DNA of 64,000 bases, taken from Vibrio chagasii (GTDB taxonomy: Bacteria > Pseudomonadota > Gammaproteobacteria > Enterobacterales > Vibrionaceae). Every line of letters begins with the position of its first letter. Positions within the stretch are counted from its first letter, which is position 1. Below are positions 56,153 through 64,000 of the stretch, piece by piece. The stretch spans positions 1,550,001-1,614,000 of the forward strand of contig NZ_MSCI01000001.1 in NCBI RefSeq assembly GCF_002954585.1, given 5' to 3'. The notes beneath the pieces were generated by a model. The model was not told where the DNA came from. It saw only the letters and a list, made by a program, of their open reading frames with translations, and did not search any database. The translations under genes were made by a program, and so were the position numbers.

Positions 56153-57046
56153 TTACTGCGTAACGGGTTTGACTGTCTTGGACTGTCGGATTGCAAGAAT
56201 CAGCTGTGGTAGCAGTGACATAATGATCATGCCTGTCATGAGTGAGTATTGTACCGCAGTGAAGGATTCGCCCATTAACACCATACCTGTCATGATGCCC
56301 GCTACTGGGTTGGCGATACCACCAAAGGTAAAATCAACCACAGTCATACGTTGTAGTAGCCATACATACATACCGTAACCCAGTGCTGTGTTTAGCCCAA
56401 TTACCCAAACCAAGCCCATTGCGTTACGAGTATCGAAATGAGTCACAGCATTCACATAAGGTTGCGGATCGATGAAGGCATGAACGCCAGACGCGACAGA
56501 CAAGATTGCACCGCCCAGAATCAGCTGCCATGTCAGTACCTTCCACCAATGCATGCGATTACCCAGTGATTTGGTAATGCTGCTGCCAATAACGATACAC
56601 ATGATCGCGGCAAACATGGCACCTAAACCGATAGGGTTCAATACGATTTGGCTTGGGTTGAATAGAATCCACGCCAAGGTGACCAGTCCTATACCGGACA
56701 AAGCTTGAATCAAATGTGGGCGCTGCTTTTTCACTACCCAATGGAACATCATTGCGAACACAGGCACAGAGATCATACCCACGCCCGAAATCGCTGAAGG
56801 CAGTGTCAGTGCCATCACGAAGATCAAACCAAAGAAGGTCGCGATGTTGATCAGGCCTAGAGTGAAAATGATTTGCCACTCGCCTTTTTTCGGCAGTGTC
56901 GGTTTTACCGCTAGCAATAACAAACCAGAAGGTAATGCACGCAAAGCACCTAGTAATAATGGTGGCCACTCCTGTAGCGTAAATTGCGTCACTGCATAAG
57001 TTGTTCCCCAGAAGAATGCGGGAATCATTGCTAATAATATGTTCAT
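56153..57046 (-). CDS. DMT-superfamily EamA transporter
   Basis: This 297-residue membrane protein has ten helices in two EamA repeats (MIPAFFWGTTYAVTQFTLQE first; GLGAMFAAIMCIVIGSSITK second). It is divergent from a MarR regulator with two matching operator-like boxes between them, so it is probably repressed by that protein and induced by a small molecule it exports. The substrate is unknown. Confidence 0.88.
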   Translation of the reverse strand: MNILLAMIPAFFWGTTYAVTQFTLQEWPPLLLGALRALPSGLLLLAVKPTLPKKGEWQIIFTLGLINIATFFGLIFVMALTLPSAISGVGMISVPVFAMMFHWVVKKQRPHLIQALSGIGLVTLAWILFNPSQIVLNPIGLGAMFAAIMCIVIGSSITKSLGNRMHWWKVLTWQLILGGAILSVASGVHAFIDPQPYVNAVTHFDTRNAMGLVWVIGLNTALGYGMYVWLLQRMTVVDFTFGGIANPVAGIMTGMVLMGESFTAVQYSLMTGMIIMSLLPQLILAIRQSKTVKPVTQ

Positions 57047-57052
57047 CTAAAA

Positions 57053-57070
57053 TATCTTTACGTTAAGATA
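57053..57070. promoter_or_regulatory. MarR box 1
   Basis: TATCTTTACGTTAAGATA is an imperfect palindrome (outer arms TATCTT/AAGATA) just upstream of the DMT transporter start. A very similar box lies 60 bases away. Confidence 0.7.
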
Positions 57071-57112
57071 ACTATTGTGTGAACTGTATACTGAGAACTA
57101 GTGGTTGTAAAG

Positions 57113-57130
57113 TATCTTTATGTTAAACTA
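57113..57130. promoter_or_regulatory. MarR box 2
   Basis: TATCTTTATGTTAAACTA matches box 1 at 15 of 18 places in the same direction, exactly 60 bases downstream and about 40 bases before the marR start. Confidence 0.7.
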
Positions 57131-57169
57131 GTTTAAAGTAATCAGACTAATAACGGAGCTAGATTGCAA

Positions 57170-57652
57170 ATGGATGCTATCGACCGCGTTGTAGAGCAAT
57201 GGGCAAAGGAAAAGCCCGAATTAGAAACTGAGCCTATGGCAATGATGGGCCGGATTATGCGTATTGCCAAGTATATGGAGACGCAAGTTGCCGACCTTCA
57301 TAAAAAATACGACATGAAATTGGGCGAGTTTGATGTATTAGCGACCTTACGACGCTCTGGCAAGCCATACCGACTAACGCCCTCTGAGCTCATTGGGTCA
57401 ATGATGCTGACCTCAGGTGCGATGACTAATCGTCTTGATAAACTGGAAGCTAAAGGGTTAATCAGCCGCGAGCACAGTAAAGAAGACCGACGCAGCGTCA
57501 GCGTGAAATTGACCAAAGATGGTTTAGTTCTGATTGATGAGATGATGACTGAGCATGTCGAAATGCAGAAAAAACTGGTTAAGTCTTTATCGGCTAGCCA
57601 GAAGAAAAACACTAACCAACTCTTAAAAACTTGGTTGAGTGCCTACGAGTAG
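57170..57652 (+). CDS. MarR-family transcriptional regulator
   Basis: This protein of about 160 residues has a winged helix in the middle: FDVLATLRRSGKPYRLTPSE, then LIGSMMLTSGAMTNRLDKLE and the wing SREHSKEDRRSVSVKLTKDG. The D-R-R-S wing motif is typical of MarR proteins. ATG 57170 was chosen, with GGAG 11 bases upstream; TTG 57164 is closer to the GGAG and remains possible. It is divergent from the DMT transporter and probably represses both genes through the two boxes. Confidence 0.9.
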   Translation: MDAIDRVVEQWAKEKPELETEPMAMMGRIMRIAKYMETQVADLHKKYDMKLGEFDVLATLRRSGKPYRLTPSELIGSMMLTSGAMTNRLDKLEAKGLISREHSKEDRRSVSVKLTKDGLVLIDEMMTEHVEMQKKLVKSLSASQKKNTNQLLKTWLSAYE

Positions 57653-57681
57653 GTTCGCTTATGTCTTTTTAGATTCATTAA

Positions 57682-57716
57682 AAAACCGAAGCACAAGGCT
57701 TCGGTTTTCTTTTTTT
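57682..57716 (+). terminator. Intrinsic terminator of the marR gene
   Basis: An 11-base stem (AAAACCGAAGC / GCTTCGGTTTT) with loop ACAAG is followed by CTTTTTTT. Confidence 0.92.
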
Positions 57717-57736
57717 ATGTTATCTCTATTGCTGAA

Positions 57737-58177
57737 TTAAGCTTGAAGCATCTCGTCGCTAAACAGTTCTGCGCAGCCAATTCCGTTGATGGCGCAGCTT
57801 TCATCGATGTCTGATATGTCGCCGCTGACACCAATAGCACCGATTACCGTTTTATCCTTGTCTCGAATCAGTAAGCCCCCTGGTACTGGCACCATGTTTC
57901 CGTGTGCGAGTACGTTCACGGCGGAGATAAATGCTGGCCTGTTGTCAGCATCTTGGGCGAGTTTTCTTGAGGAACACCCTAGTGCGAGTGCGCCCCAGGC
58001 TTTAGCAATGGCGATATCAGGTCGCATCATGCTGGAGCCATCTTGGCGTTGCAGAGAAATCAGTTTGCCACCGCTGTCTAACACAGCAACAGTGAGGGGC
58101 TCTGTGTGAATCTTTTTGCCTGCTTTAAAGGTGCCATCTATGATGGTTAACGCTTGTTGTAGAGTCAAACTTCCCAT
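57737..58177 (-). CDS. GlcG/HbpS family heme-degrading-domain protein
   Basis: This 146-residue protein matches the GlcG/HbpS family: TVAVLDSGGKLISLQRQDGS, then KAWGALALGCSSRKL, VPGGLLIRDKDKTVIGAIGV and SGDISDIDESCA. Members often lie in glycolate or glyoxylate gene clusters, though their role there is unclear; some bind heme. It lies about 80 bases downstream of the malate synthase gene on the same strand and is probably co-transcribed. A good AGGAG site precedes the ATG. Confidence 0.88.
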   Translation of the reverse strand: MGSLTLQQALTIIDGTFKAGKKIHTEPLTVAVLDSGGKLISLQRQDGSSMMRPDIAIAKAWGALALGCSSRKLAQDADNRPAFISAVNVLAHGNMVPVPGGLLIRDKDKTVIGAIGVSGDISDIDESCAINGIGCAELFSDEMLQA

Positions 58178-58256
58178 GTTATCTCCTAATTTTCAGGGGC
58201 TTGGCTATTTCAAACAGAGCATTAATCAGTGCACTGTTTGAATCGCCGCAAGACGC

Positions 58257-59882
58257 CTAGCTGGATTCTTGCAAAAGCCCATAGCTGGGTAAAGTTAGGA
58301 AGGCAGCGAACTCTTCGGCTGTAGAAAGTTGATAGAAAAGATCGGCTGTCTCTTCAAATCGACCTGCTGCGTAGCGCGAGTCACCGACTTCGTGTTTTAT
58401 TGTGTCTAACTCTTGGTAAAGCCAAGAGTGGAACAGTTGTTTGGTAAAGGTTTGGCCGTCATCGAGCGTGACGCCATGATGGATCCATTGCCAAATGTTG
58501 GCTCTTGAGATCTCGGCGGTGGCGGCATCTTCCATTAGTCCGTAGATAGGTACACAGCCGTAGCCTTGGATCCAAGCCTCGATGTAATACAGCGCAATAC
58601 GGATATTCTTGCGCACGCCGGCTTCGTCGCGGCTGCCTTCACATGGTTTAAGTAAGGTGTCGGCATTGATGGTGTGTTCAGGGCTTTGGAAATCCATCTG
58701 ATTGACTTTGCCATCAAGGTGCTTGTCGAAGATCGACATCGCTAAATCAACTAAGGCAGGGTGCGCGACCCATGTGCCATCGTGGCCGTTTTGCGATTCT
58801 CTTTGTTTGTCTTCAATAACCTTGGCGGTAACACGCTCCATCTCTTGTGGATCTTTTGCTGGAATGAAGGCTGACATGCCCCCCATCGCCAGTGCTCCAC
58901 GAGCGTGACAAGTACGAACCAGCAGTTGGCTGTATGCGTTAAGGAATTCTTGATCCATTCCGATCCCGTGACGGTCTGGCAAGATACGATCTTTATGATT
59001 TTTCAGTGTTTTAATGTAGCTGAAGATGTAATCCCAACGGCCGCAGTTCATCGCAACGATGTGATCGCGCATGGCGTACAAGATCTCTTCCATTTGGAAA
59101 ACGGCTGGCAGCGTTTCAATCAATACGGTCGCACGGATGGTGCCTTTTGCGACGTTGAAATAGTTCTCAGTGAAACTGAAAACGTCGTCCCACCATTGTG
59201 CTTCTTCCATGCTCTCAAGCTTTGGAATGTAGTAGTAAACGCCCAAGCCTTGCTGCGCTCGTGATTGATAGTTGTGGAAAAAGTACAACGCAAAGTCCAT
59301 CAGACAACCCGCAATAGGTTGATTGTTGAATTGAATCGATTGTTCAGGTAGATGGATTCCACGAGGGCGAGCGATTAACAACGCAGGGTCGCTGTTTAGC
59401 TGGTAGTTCTTTTGTTTCTTCTCATCGAAATAGCTGATGGTGCCTAAGTTGGCATCTCTTAAGTTAATTTGCCCTTCGACCATGTTGGCCCAAGTTGGGG
59501 AAGACGCATCCTCAAAACAGCACATGAAGACTTTCGCACCTGAGTTTAATGCGTTGATCACCATCTTTCTCTCGATAGGGCCTGTGATCTCTACGCGACG
59601 ATCCAGTAGCTCTGGTGGCGGTGTTGCGACTTTCCACTCTTTATTCTGACGAATAGAGATAGTGTCCTTTCTAAAGTTAGGTAGCTCACCATCATCATAT
59701 TGCGCTTGTTTTGTGTCGCGATCATTTAGCAGGGCATGACGGCGATCTCCAAACTTGTTAACGATAGCTTCTAAGAACTTCAATGCATCTTTAGACAAGA
59801 TCTCTTTGTACTCGGGGTTGTCCATATTCCCAAGTACCTGCATACACAGTGTTTCTTCTCTTTCTTTCACGTCATTCATCAT
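58257..59882 (-). CDS. aceB: Malate synthase A
   Basis: This 541-residue enzyme joins glyoxylate and acetyl-CoA to form malate. The family signature is clear in the middle: KLESMEEAQWWDDVFSF and then GTIRATVLIETLPAVFQMEE, with the catalytic Arg in T-I-R-A-T and the metal-binding Glu in ETLPA. The length and sequence are of the A form, not the longer G form. The first of two ATGs is used (GGAG seven bases upstream). Isocitrate lyase is not adjacent; instead the gene faces gcl across a region with palindromic operators, so it belongs to a glyoxylate-use unit with the GlcG-like gene. Confidence 0.95.
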   Translation of the reverse strand: MMNDVKEREETLCMQVLGNMDNPEYKEILSKDALKFLEAIVNKFGDRRHALLNDRDTKQAQYDDGELPNFRKDTISIRQNKEWKVATPPPELLDRRVEITGPIERKMVINALNSGAKVFMCCFEDASSPTWANMVEGQINLRDANLGTISYFDEKKQKNYQLNSDPALLIARPRGIHLPEQSIQFNNQPIAGCLMDFALYFFHNYQSRAQQGLGVYYYIPKLESMEEAQWWDDVFSFTENYFNVAKGTIRATVLIETLPAVFQMEEILYAMRDHIVAMNCGRWDYIFSYIKTLKNHKDRILPDRHGIGMDQEFLNAYSQLLVRTCHARGALAMGGMSAFIPAKDPQEMERVTAKVIEDKQRESQNGHDGTWVAHPALVDLAMSIFDKHLDGKVNQMDFQSPEHTINADTLLKPCEGSRDEAGVRKNIRIALYYIEAWIQGYGCVPIYGLMEDAATAEISRANIWQWIHHGVTLDDGQTFTKQLFHSWLYQELDTIKHEVGDSRYAAGRFEETADLFYQLSTAEEFAAFLTLPSYGLLQESS

Positions 59883-59910
59883 TGCTTGTCTCCTTTACAC
59901 AATACGATGT

Positions 59911-59928
59911 CATTTTGTATACAAAATG
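59911..59928. promoter_or_regulatory. Operator-like palindrome near aceB
   Basis: CATTTTGTATACAAAATG is a perfect 18-base palindrome with the core TTGTATACAA. It lies 29 bases upstream of the aceB start codon. Such symmetry fits GntR/FadR-type regulators, but the protein is not encoded in the window. Confidence 0.75.
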
Positions 59929-60167
59929 TTATTTTTAACGGTATTTATATTGTAGAAATTGTAAACAAGCAAATGGTATTTAACATTTATTTATCATTTG
60001 ATCTTTTTGTAATTTATTTTTACGTAAAGATATTTTATGTAAAGCAATGAATTGTAAGGTTTTCAGTCTTGTTTGCTGTTCAATAGGATAGGTTGATGTA
60101 ACAAAATTGTTTCAAATTGGGCTTGATAAATGCTGAGGATGATTCATAGTACACAAAAGTCAATTTA

Positions 60168-60179
60168 ATTGTATACAAT
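60168..60179. promoter_or_regulatory. Operator-like palindrome near gcl
   Basis: ATTGTATACAAT is a perfect 12-base palindrome with the same TTGTATACAA core as the site near aceB. It ends 17 bases before the gcl start codon, where bound protein would block transcription or initiation. Confidence 0.75.
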
Positions 60180-60196
60180 CTGAACTGGAGGTTCGA

Positions 60197-61969
60197 ATGG
60201 CAATTATGAAAGCGATTGAAGCAGCGGTTGAAGTGCTTAAACGTGAAGGAGTAGACATCGCATTTGGTGTTCCCGGCGCAGCAATAAACCCAATGTACGC
60301 AGCAATGAAAAAACTCGGAGGGATCGATCACGTCTTAGCTCGACATGTAGAGGGTGCCTCACACATGGCTGAAGGTTACACACGTACGAATCAAGATAAT
60401 ATTGGTGTGTGTATTGGTACTTCAGGTCCAGCAGGGACGGATATGATCACAGGCCTTTATTCGGCATCGGCTGACTCGATCCCTATCCTATGTATTACTG
60501 GTCAGGCTCCACGTGCTCGCCTTCATAAAGAAGATTTTCAAGCGGTCGACATCGAATCCATTGCCAAGCCTGTCACTAAGTGGGCAACTACGGTACTGGA
60601 GCCAGCTCAAGTGCCACGCGCTTTTCAAAAAGCCTTTCACTTGATGCGTTCAGGACGTCCTGGCCCTGTGCTGATTGACCTACCTCTAGATGTACAGTTA
60701 GCCGAAATTGAGTTCGATATTGATACCTACGAGCCGCTTGAACCATACAAACCCAAAGCGACTCGCGAACAGGTTGAGAAAGCACTCACCATGATGGCAC
60801 AAGCTGAAAAACCTCTGATTGTCTCAGGTGGTGGTGTTATCAACGCAGGCGCATCTGAGCTGCTGCAGCAGTTTGCTGAGATCACAGGTGTACCAGTAAT
60901 TCCAACCTTGATGGGGTGGGGCTCTATCCCAGATGATCATGAGCTAATGGCGGGTATGGTGGGTCTACAAACCTCTCACCGTTACGGTAATGAAACCATG
61001 CTGAACTCTGACTTTGTATTTGGCGTGGGTAACCGTTGGGCCAACCGTCACACCGGCTCTGTCGATGTTTACACCGAAGGTCGTAAGTTTGTTCATGTCG
61101 ATATTGAACCAACCCAAATTGGCCGCGTGTTCTGCCCTGATTTAGGCATTGTTTCAGATGCAAAATCGGCACTTGAGCTCATGGTTGAAGTCGCTAAAGA
61201 GTGGCGCGATGCAGGTAAATTACCAAATCGAAGTGGTTGGGTAGGTGAGTGTCAGGAGCGCAAATCGACCATGCTACGCAAAACTAATTTCGATGAAGCA
61301 CCGATGAAACCGATGCGCGTTTATGAAGAGATGAACAAAGCATTTGGTCGTGATACTTGCTACGTCAGCACTATCGGCTTGTCGCAGATTGCCGCAGCGC
61401 AGTTCCTTCATGTGTACAAGCCTCGACATTGGATCAACTGTGGTCAGGCTGGCCCGCTTGGTTGGACAACACCCGCGGCATTGGGTGTGCGAGCTGCGGA
61501 TCCGGATCGCGATATCGTCGCTATCTCCGGTGACTACGACTTCCAATTCATGATTGAAGAGCTAGCAGTAGGTGCCCAATTCAACCTGCCATATATCCAT
61601 GTACTGGTGAATAACTCCTACTTAGGCTTGATTCGCCAAGCGCAGCGTCAGTTTGATATCGATTACTGTGTGCAACTGGCATTTGATAACCAGAATGCGC
61701 CAGAGCTTGAAGGCTACGGTGTTGACCATGTTGCTGTTGTTGAAGGCCTTGGTTGTAAGGCGATTCGTGTTCGCGAACCAGACCAAATTGCAGCAGCGTT
61801 TGAGCAAGCCAAAGAGCTCATGAACAAGCACAAAGTGCCTGTGGTTGTTGAGCTGATTTTGGAGCGCGTGACCAATATCTCTATGGGCGTAGAGATCAAC
61901 GCCATCAATGAATTTGAACCGCTTGCGGAAAGCAGTAGCGATGCGCCAACCGCGCTAGCGTACAAGTAA
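60197..61969 (+). CDS. gcl: Glyoxylate carboligase (tartronate-semialdehyde synthase)
   Basis: This 590-residue thiamine-diphosphate enzyme joins two glyoxylate molecules with loss of CO2 to give tartronate semialdehyde. Val51 ([17 protein letters not shown]) replaces the catalytic Glu of almost all other enzymes of the family, a hallmark of Gcl. The cofactor-binding G-D-Y-D-F-Q-F region (about 448-454) and the ending [13 protein letters not shown] match E. coli Gcl closely as I recall it. FAD binding is expected but structural. It is the first gene of gcl-hyi-glxR, with GGAGG before its start and a palindromic operator just upstream. Confidence 0.97.
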   Translation: MAIMKAIEAAVEVLKREGVDIAFGVPGAAINPMYAAMKKLGGIDHVLARHVEGASHMAEGYTRTNQDNIGVCIGTSGPAGTDMITGLYSASADSIPILCITGQAPRARLHKEDFQAVDIESIAKPVTKWATTVLEPAQVPRAFQKAFHLMRSGRPGPVLIDLPLDVQLAEIEFDIDTYEPLEPYKPKATREQVEKALTMMAQAEKPLIVSGGGVINAGASELLQQFAEITGVPVIPTLMGWGSIPDDHELMAGMVGLQTSHRYGNETMLNSDFVFGVGNRWANRHTGSVDVYTEGRKFVHVDIEPTQIGRVFCPDLGIVSDAKSALELMVEVAKEWRDAGKLPNRSGWVGECQERKSTMLRKTNFDEAPMKPMRVYEEMNKAFGRDTCYVSTIGLSQIAAAQFLHVYKPRHWINCGQAGPLGWTTPAALGVRAADPDRDIVAISGDYDFQFMIEELAVGAQFNLPYIHVLVNNSYLGLIRQAQRQFDIDYCVQLAFDNQNAPELEGYGVDHVAVVEGLGCKAIRVREPDQIAAAFEQAKELMNKHKVPVVVELILERVTNISMGVEINAINEFEPLAESSSDAPTALAYK

Positions 61970-62083
61970 TCACGAAGTAATGTGTGTCCGTAGAGGGAGA
62001 TTGAGCTCTACGGAAAGCCTCCAATAGAGTGAGGCTTCACCAAACCACATTAGCTTCATCAAACAAAGAGTAAGGACAGAATC

Positions 62084-62860
62084 ATGGCAAAATTTGCAGC
62101 AAACTTGTCAATGTTATTCACGGAAGTTGATTTTATGGACCGTTTTGAAGCCGCCGCAGAGGCAGGTTTTCAAGGCGTCGAATACCTTTTCCCATATGCC
62201 TTTGATGCGGATGAGATTAAACAAAAGCTTGATGCTAATAATCTAGAGCAAGTGCTATTTAACTTGCCTGCTGGGGATTGGGATGCAGGCGATCGTGGTA
62301 TTGCGGTTGACCCAGCACGCGTTGAAGAGTTTCAAGCGGGCGTGCCTAAAGCGATCGCTTATGCCAAGAAACTGGGTTGTAAACAGGTGAACTGTTTGGC
62401 GGGCATTGTCCCACAGGGAGTGACTCCGCAAGATGCTCAGGCAACCTTTGTGATTAACCTTCATTATGCCGCAAATGCTCTGGCTGCCGAAGGCATTAGC
62501 TTAGTGATTGAAGCGATTAACACGCGCGATATTCCGGGCTTTTTCCTAAACACCACCGAGCAAGCGAAAGCCATTATTAAAGAGGTGGCGAGCGATAATC
62601 TTTCTATCCAATACGATATCTATCACATGCAGATTATGGAAGGCGATCTTACGCCGACCATGCAGCAGAATATTGGTCAAATCGCTCACGTGCAGCTCGC
62701 TGATAACCCTGGTCGACACGAGCCGGGTACCGGAGAAATCAATTATCCATTCGTACTTAACTACCTTGATGAGCTTGGCTATCAAGGCTGGGTTGGCTGC
62801 GAATACAAACCAAAAACGACAACGACCGAAGGCCTTGGTTGGCTGAACCAGTACCGTTAA
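62084..62860 (+). CDS. hyi: Hydroxypyruvate isomerase
   Basis: This 258-residue TIM-barrel protein interconverts hydroxypyruvate and tartronate semialdehyde. It begins with FAANLSMLFTEVDFMDRFEA and has the metal-binding Glu and Asp in LVIEAINTRDIPGF and IQYDIYHMQIMEGD, then AHVQLADNPGRHEPGTGEIN. This is the pattern of bacterial Hyi. It lies 114 bases after gcl on the same strand and before glxR. Confidence 0.95.
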   Translation: MAKFAANLSMLFTEVDFMDRFEAAAEAGFQGVEYLFPYAFDADEIKQKLDANNLEQVLFNLPAGDWDAGDRGIAVDPARVEEFQAGVPKAIAYAKKLGCKQVNCLAGIVPQGVTPQDAQATFVINLHYAANALAAEGISLVIEAINTRDIPGFFLNTTEQAKAIIKEVASDNLSIQYDIYHMQIMEGDLTPTMQQNIGQIAHVQLADNPGRHEPGTGEINYPFVLNYLDELGYQGWVGCEYKPKTTTTEGLGWLNQYR

Positions 62861-62897
62861 TTGCGCCTGGTAACCCTCAAACGTTAAGGAGAACAAC

Positions 62898-63794
62898 ATG
62901 TCTAAAATTGCATTTATCGGAACTGGCATCATGGGTAAACCTATGGCGAGTAACCTTCAAAAAGCAGGTCACGACTTGATTCTGTCGGATCATTTCAACG
63001 CTGCTCCTGCCGAGTTGGTTGCAGCAGGCGCAACGGTTTGTCACTCCCCAGCCGAAGCTACGGAACAAGCGGATGTCATTATTCTTATGGTACCGAACAC
63101 CCCTCAAGTAGAAGAGGTGCTGTTTGGTGATAACGGTGTCGAGCAAGGTCTTACTGCTGGTGGAGCAACAGGTAAGCTAGTTATCGATATGAGTTCTATC
63201 TCACCTATCGCGACGAAAGCCATTGCAGAACGCATCAACGAAGGTGGTGCATCATATCTTGATGCTCCGGTTTCAGGTGGCGAAGTAGGCGCGATCAATG
63301 CCGCACTGACTATTATGGTGGGTGGTGAGCAAGACGCTTTTGATAAGGCTCGACCTCTATTTGAAGTGATGGGCAAAAATATCACGCTGGTGGGTGATAA
63401 CGGTGCTGGCCAAACTTGTAAGGTTGCCAACCAGATCATCGTTGCACTAAACATTGAAGCGGTCTCTGAAGCACTTGTATTTGCATCAAAAGCCGGTGCT
63501 GATCCAGCGCGAGTTCGCCAGGCGTTACTGGGTGGCTTCGCTAATTCTAAGATCCTTGAAGTTCATGGTGAGCGCATGGTGGAAGGCACATTTGACCCTG
63601 GCTTTAGAATCTCGCTTCACCAGAAAGATCTAAATCTTGCGCTAGCGGGCGCACAAGAACTAGGTGTTGCGCTGCCAAACACAGCTATCGCACAAGAGCT
63701 ATTTGGCGAATGTGCTGAAATGGGCGGTGAAGGTTGGGATCACTCTGCGCTGGTTCAAGCGATAGAGAAGCGTTCTGATCACTCAATTCGCTAA
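62898..63794 (+). CDS. glxR: 2-Hydroxy-3-oxopropionate (tartronate semialdehyde) reductase
   Basis: This 298-residue protein of the beta-hydroxyacid dehydrogenase family reduces tartronate semialdehyde to D-glycerate with NAD(P)H. The N-terminal nucleotide loop is IAFIGTGIMGKPMASNL, the substrate-binding segment is DAPVSGGEVGA, and the catalytic Lys is in GAGQTCKVANQIIV (about residue 170). It begins 37 bases after hyi. Glycerate kinase, the next step, is not in the window and may lie beyond the right edge. Confidence 0.95.
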   Translation: MSKIAFIGTGIMGKPMASNLQKAGHDLILSDHFNAAPAELVAAGATVCHSPAEATEQADVIILMVPNTPQVEEVLFGDNGVEQGLTAGGATGKLVIDMSSISPIATKAIAERINEGGASYLDAPVSGGEVGAINAALTIMVGGEQDAFDKARPLFEVMGKNITLVGDNGAGQTCKVANQIIVALNIEAVSEALVFASKAGADPARVRQALLGGFANSKILEVHGERMVEGTFDPGFRISLHQKDLNLALAGAQELGVALPNTAIAQELFGECAEMGGEGWDHSALVQAIEKRSDHSIR

Positions 63795-63820
63795 TCCTTA
63801 ACGAGTAATCCGTTTCAATA

Positions 63821-63856
63821 ATTGGTTTTGTCGTTTCTAATGAAACTAAAACCAAT
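63821..63856 (+). terminator. Imperfect hairpin after glxR
   Basis: ATTGGTTTT and AAAACCAAT form the base, with GTTTC/GAAAC inside around TAAT. No T run follows, so it is a weak terminator or a processing hairpin. The last 140 bases of the window hold nothing else I can name. Confidence 0.45.
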
Positions 63857-64000
63857 GAATCCGGGCTAGCTTCGATAAGTTAGCCCCCCAGTTTCAAACA
63901 GTTTGTTTATAAATCGCGTAGTTTCGTCTCCTTTTATACGCGTTCCCGATACGAGGCAAAGGTTGAAGTTGTTCCTTTCCAACTTAATCTTAGCAGGCAC

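Larger units (their letters stand above)
59883..60196. promoter_or_regulatory. Shared control region between divergent aceB and gcl units
   Basis: This 314-base AT-rich region contains no gene. It has one TTGTATACAA palindrome near each start, described separately, and must hold both promoters. The gcl side ends with a GGAGG ribosome binding site. Confidence 0.7.

Noticed and set aside
62255..62464. Antisense ORFs within gcl, hyi and glxR
   Set aside because: These are shadows of strongly supported genes on the plus strand and follow their codon pattern.

Overview
The window looks like a Vibrio chromosome, probably of the Splendidus-clade type; this is an inference from recalled protein resemblance and gene mix, not from a search. 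Base composition is moderate and AT-leaning between genes. Characteristic vibrio features include a lipase with its foldase, DsbB with a DUF5993-like partner, Ohr/OhrR, a secreted sphingomyelinase-like enzyme and a glyoxylate carboligase cluster. No rRNA, tRNA or CRISPR array was seen.

Layout. 1-9.2 kb: the 5' end of a choloylglycine hydrolase-like enzyme, an HxlR regulator with a YCII-domain gene, an orphan penicillin-binding protein 2, a GNAT enzyme, small conserved proteins, a large secreted protein of unknown function, and the DsbB pair. 9.4-14.8 kb: a chemoreceptor, a maltose/galactoside-type O-acetyltransferase, adenosine deaminase divergent from a LysR regulator, and a fosA-like gene broken by a frameshift. 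14.8-20.2 kb: two SgrR-type regulators, one preceded by a small overlapping gene and one in an operon with a Gfo/Idh/MocA oxidoreductase. 20.4-28.8 kb: lipase and foldase, homocysteine methyltransferase, a lipoate-ligase-like protein, a patch of three truncated genes (SDR, alkyl sulfatase, LysR), two DMT transporters, a VOC protein and a lipoprotein.

29.6-35.6 kb is the most unusual region. It holds an exported protein of unknown family, a 1230-residue RHS/YD-repeat protein, and an overlapping gene that carries the rest of the RHS core plus a variable C-terminus behind what looks like a complete twin-arginine signal peptide. An RHS polypeptide has thus been split in its core, and the C-terminal part appears to have its own export signal.

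35.7-43.6 kb: a GH1 6-phospho-beta-glucosidase with two LacI-type operators and an AscG-like repressor, a second O-acetyltransferase, glutathione-dependent formaldehyde dehydrogenase, a dicarboxylate symporter and an IS3-family element with a frameshifted orfB. 43.6-49.1 kb: a decayed MATE gene beside ohrR, divergent ohr, the sphingomyelinase-like gene, an intact MATE pump and an AraC regulator. 49.1-57.7 kb: a gene-poor stretch, an orphan GH3-type acyl-adenylating enzyme, two DMT transporters, a third SgrR-type regulator divergent from an MFS transporter, and a MarR gene with duplicated operator-like boxes.

57.7-63.8 kb is a coherent glyoxylate module. glcG-like and aceB (malate synthase) lie on one strand, and gcl, hyi and glxR on the other. 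They flank a shared region with two TTGTATACAA palindromes. Glyoxylate can go to malate (AceB) or through tartronate semialdehyde (Gcl, Hyi, GlxR) to glycerate.
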